A DNA stretch of 64,000 nucleotides, taken from Paraburkholderia sp. BCC1885 (GTDB lineage: Bacteria; Pseudomonadota; Gammaproteobacteria; Burkholderiales; Burkholderiaceae). How positions within the stretch are numbered: the stretch's first letter is position 1; every line of letters begins with the position of its first letter. Location of the stretch: the NCBI RefSeq assembly GCF_900996235.1, contig NZ_CAAJGM010000230.1:1-64000 (forward strand), read 5' to 3'. Below are positions 61,025 to 64,000 of this stretch, piece by piece. The position numbers and the translations under genes were made by a program. Under the pieces are notes generated by a model. That model made no database searches and was not told where the DNA came from. It saw only the letters and a program-made list of their open reading frames with translations.

Positions 61025-61315
61025 ATGAACCTTCGTCCTTTGCATGATCGCGTGATCGTCAAACGTCTGGATCAAGAAACCAAGACTGCGTCGGGCATCG
61101 TGATCCCCGAAGCCGCAGCAGAAAAGCCGGATCAAGGCGAAATTCTGGCAGTCGGCCCGGGTAAGCGTGACGACAAGGGCGCACAAATCGCGCTCGACGT
61201 GAAGGTTGGTGACCGCGTCCTGTTCGGCAAGTACGCAGGCCAGACCGTCAAGGTCGACGGCAGCGAACTGCTGGTGATGCGCGAAGAAGACATCATGGCC
61301 GTGGTGCAGAAGTAA
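61025..61315 (+). CDS. groES: Co-chaperonin GroES
   Basis: A 96-aa protein ([15 protein letters not shown], mobile loop [18 protein letters not shown], end [11 protein letters not shown]), the normal length. The heptamer caps GroEL during ATP-driven protein folding. The ATG at 61025 follows AGAGGAGTATGT. It is controlled by CIRCE/HrcA and is co-transcribed with groEL 52 bp downstream. Confidence 0.98.
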   Translation: MNLRPLHDRVIVKRLDQETKTASGIVIPEAAAEKPDQGEILAVGPGKRDDKGAQIALDVKVGDRVLFGKYAGQTVKVDGSELLVMREEDIMAVVQK

Positions 61316-61364
61316 GCGCTGGTCGCTACTTCCCCGGTTATTTCCCAAGAATTCAAGGAGTTAG

Positions 61365-63011
<1,647 letters not shown>

Positions 63012-63095
63012 TTTCGCGTCGGCTTCTCCTCTCGCGGGGAGAGGCTGGTTCGAAATGCATGGGGAGGTGCGCCGCGAGGCGTGCTTCCCAAAAAG

Positions 63096-63124
63096 AAAAA
63101 ACCCGCAGCGATGCGGGTTTTTTT
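63096..63124. terminator. Bidirectional Rho-independent terminator after groEL
   Basis: ACCCGCA (63101-63107), a GCGA loop and TGCGGGT (63112-63118) are flanked by an A-run on the left and a T-run on the right, so it can terminate both groESL and the convergent cysC. Confidence 0.9.
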
Positions 63125-63148
63125 CGTTTACACGCGCACGATGCGCAC

Positions 63149-63925
63149 TTAGGACTTCATAAGAAACGCCTTGTTCAGGTGATCGAAGATCCCGGACACG
63201 CTCGCCTCTTTGCTTTGACCTACCGTATCCACGCGTAGGTCGGGGTTCGCAGGCGGCTCATATGGTGCGGATACGCCAGTGAACGAGGCGATCTCCCCCG
63301 CCCGGGCCTTCGCATACAGGCCCTTGGGATCGCGCCGCGCGCAGTCGTCGACGGAGGCGGAAAGATAGGTCTCCACAAACCGCTCGTCGCCGATGATCTC
63401 GCGGGCCATGGCGCGGTCTTCGTTCATGGGCGAGATCAGTGCGGCAATCACGATCAGGCCGGCGTCGTTCATTAGCCGCGCGACGTGCGCCACCCGGCGG
63501 ATATTCTCGCGCCGGTCTTCCTTGCTGAATCCGAGGTCGCTGCCGAGGCCGTGCCGGATGTTGTCGCCGTCCAGCACGTAGCATGGATGGCCTAGCCCGA
63601 TCAGCCGACGCTCCAGTTCATAGGCCAGCGTGGATTTGCCTGCTCCCGATAAACCCGTGAGCCAGACGGTGACGGCTTTCTGCCTGAACAAACGGGCGCG
63701 GTCGAGATCGCCAACCGAGCCACTGACGCGTTGCAGAAATGCCGGCGCAGACGTTTGAGGCGCGATTGATTGATTGTCTTCAGAGGTGGTTCCGGCGCCG
63801 GAGCGGCTGTCGTCGTGACCGTCCGGCGTGGCGTCGTAGAGGGATCGATTAGAAGCGTGCGAAGAATTGTTCACTTTAACGATTCCCGCTGAGATGGAGG
63901 GGCATGAGGGCGCTGCCTGCAGCAT
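63149..63925 (-). CDS. cysC: Adenylyl-sulfate kinase
   Basis: A 258-aa frame whose C-terminal 180 residues are an APS kinase: Walker A WLTGLSGAGKST, the VLDGDNIRHGL substrate loop, FSKEDRRENIRR, and the lid GLYAKARAGEI. It phosphorylates APS to PAPS, used for sulfate assimilation or sulfation. The first 75 residues are low-complexity Ser/Ala-rich and not part of the domain. A GTG at 63874 is a plausible alternative start with GGGA upstream. No other sulfate gene is adjacent. The remaining 63926-64000 shows no feature. Confidence 0.88.
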   Translation of the reverse strand: MLQAAPSCPSISAGIVKVNNSSHASNRSLYDATPDGHDDSRSGAGTTSEDNQSIAPQTSAPAFLQRVSGSVGDLDRARLFRQKAVTVWLTGLSGAGKSTLAYELERRLIGLGHPCYVLDGDNIRHGLGSDLGFSKEDRRENIRRVAHVARLMNDAGLIVIAALISPMNEDRAMAREIIGDERFVETYLSASVDDCARRDPKGLYAKARAGEIASFTGVSAPYEPPANPDLRVDTVGQSKEASVSGIFDHLNKAFLMKS

Positions 63926-64000
63926 TACAGTCAGTAAATTCTACTGTCGGATAGCCCGTCCATCTGTAACGCTTAATTACGTTCGTAATACCTTGGTGAT

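Overview
The window is about 64 kb of GC-rich chromosome from a betaproteobacterium, most likely Burkholderia, Paraburkholderia or Caballeronia. The evidence is the Burkholderia-type GroEL/GroES pair with a CIRCE element, the high third-position GC, the many LysR and GlxA/AraC regulators, the DUF1097 and DUF485 genes, and the abundant metabolic transporters. I saw no tRNA, rRNA, CRISPR array, phage structural gene or plasmid backbone. The species call is inference.

Layout. (1) 1-5.6 kb is a patchy accessory strip. It starts with the end of an IS3-like element that cuts into an acetyltransferase gene, followed by a HAD phosphatase, more GNAT acetyltransferases, small unknown ORFs, a methyltransferase and an SDR. 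(2) 6.2-10.6 kb holds a nitrilase, a sodium/solute symporter and its DUF485 partner (interrupted by a TAG), divergent from a LysR regulator with a palindrome in front of it. (3) 10.9-16.5 kb is a complete cobalt nitrile hydratase cluster: CobW-type metallochaperone, DUF1097 membrane protein, beta and alpha subunits, accessory protein, Ni/Co permease and a GlxA-type regulator. (4) 16.9-22.8 kb is an amino-acid unit: dadA-like dehydrogenase, L-asparaginase, ornithine-cyclodeaminase-family protein, a second GlxA regulator and a solute-binding protein, with a 41-bp conserved site in front of both target genes. (5) 22.8-24.1 kb is a graveyard of gene fragments (livH, luxR, OYE, transposase). (6) 24.1-30.2 kb has an MFS exporter, a TetR regulator and a cytochrome P450 sharing an operator, then an aldo/keto reductase. 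(7) 30.2-38.4 kb has LysR/SDR/old-yellow-enzyme genes, several small exported proteins and a two-component system. (8) 39-44.5 kb has a lipoprotein, a TetR/amidase pair, an Fe/2OG-type oxygenase and two broken hydrolase genes. (9) 45-55.1 kb is one long amide-use operon: a five-gene ABC transporter, formamidase/acetamidase, AmiC-like sensor, AmiR-like ANTAR antiterminator, SDR and amidase. Its leader contains a promoter, two hexaloop hairpins and an intrinsic terminator. (10) 55.1-64 kb has a KdgT permease, a UxaA/GarD-family dehydratase, a double aspartic-protease/PDZ protein, a response regulator, groESL and cysC.

How the parts fit. Regions 2, 3, 4, 8 and 9 all release nitrogen from C-N bonds (nitriles, amides, asparagine, D-amino acids). 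Nitrile hydratase makes amides, and two amidases and a formamidase in the same window could hydrolyse them. This is a reasonable inference from gene content, not a demonstrated pathway. The best-supported regulatory story is the amide operon: an ANTAR protein and its likely RNA target and terminator lie in the same transcription unit. Pseudogenes with clear single lesions (DUF485, S51 peptidase, isochorismatase-like, OYE) show that the segment is under ongoing rearrangement and decay.
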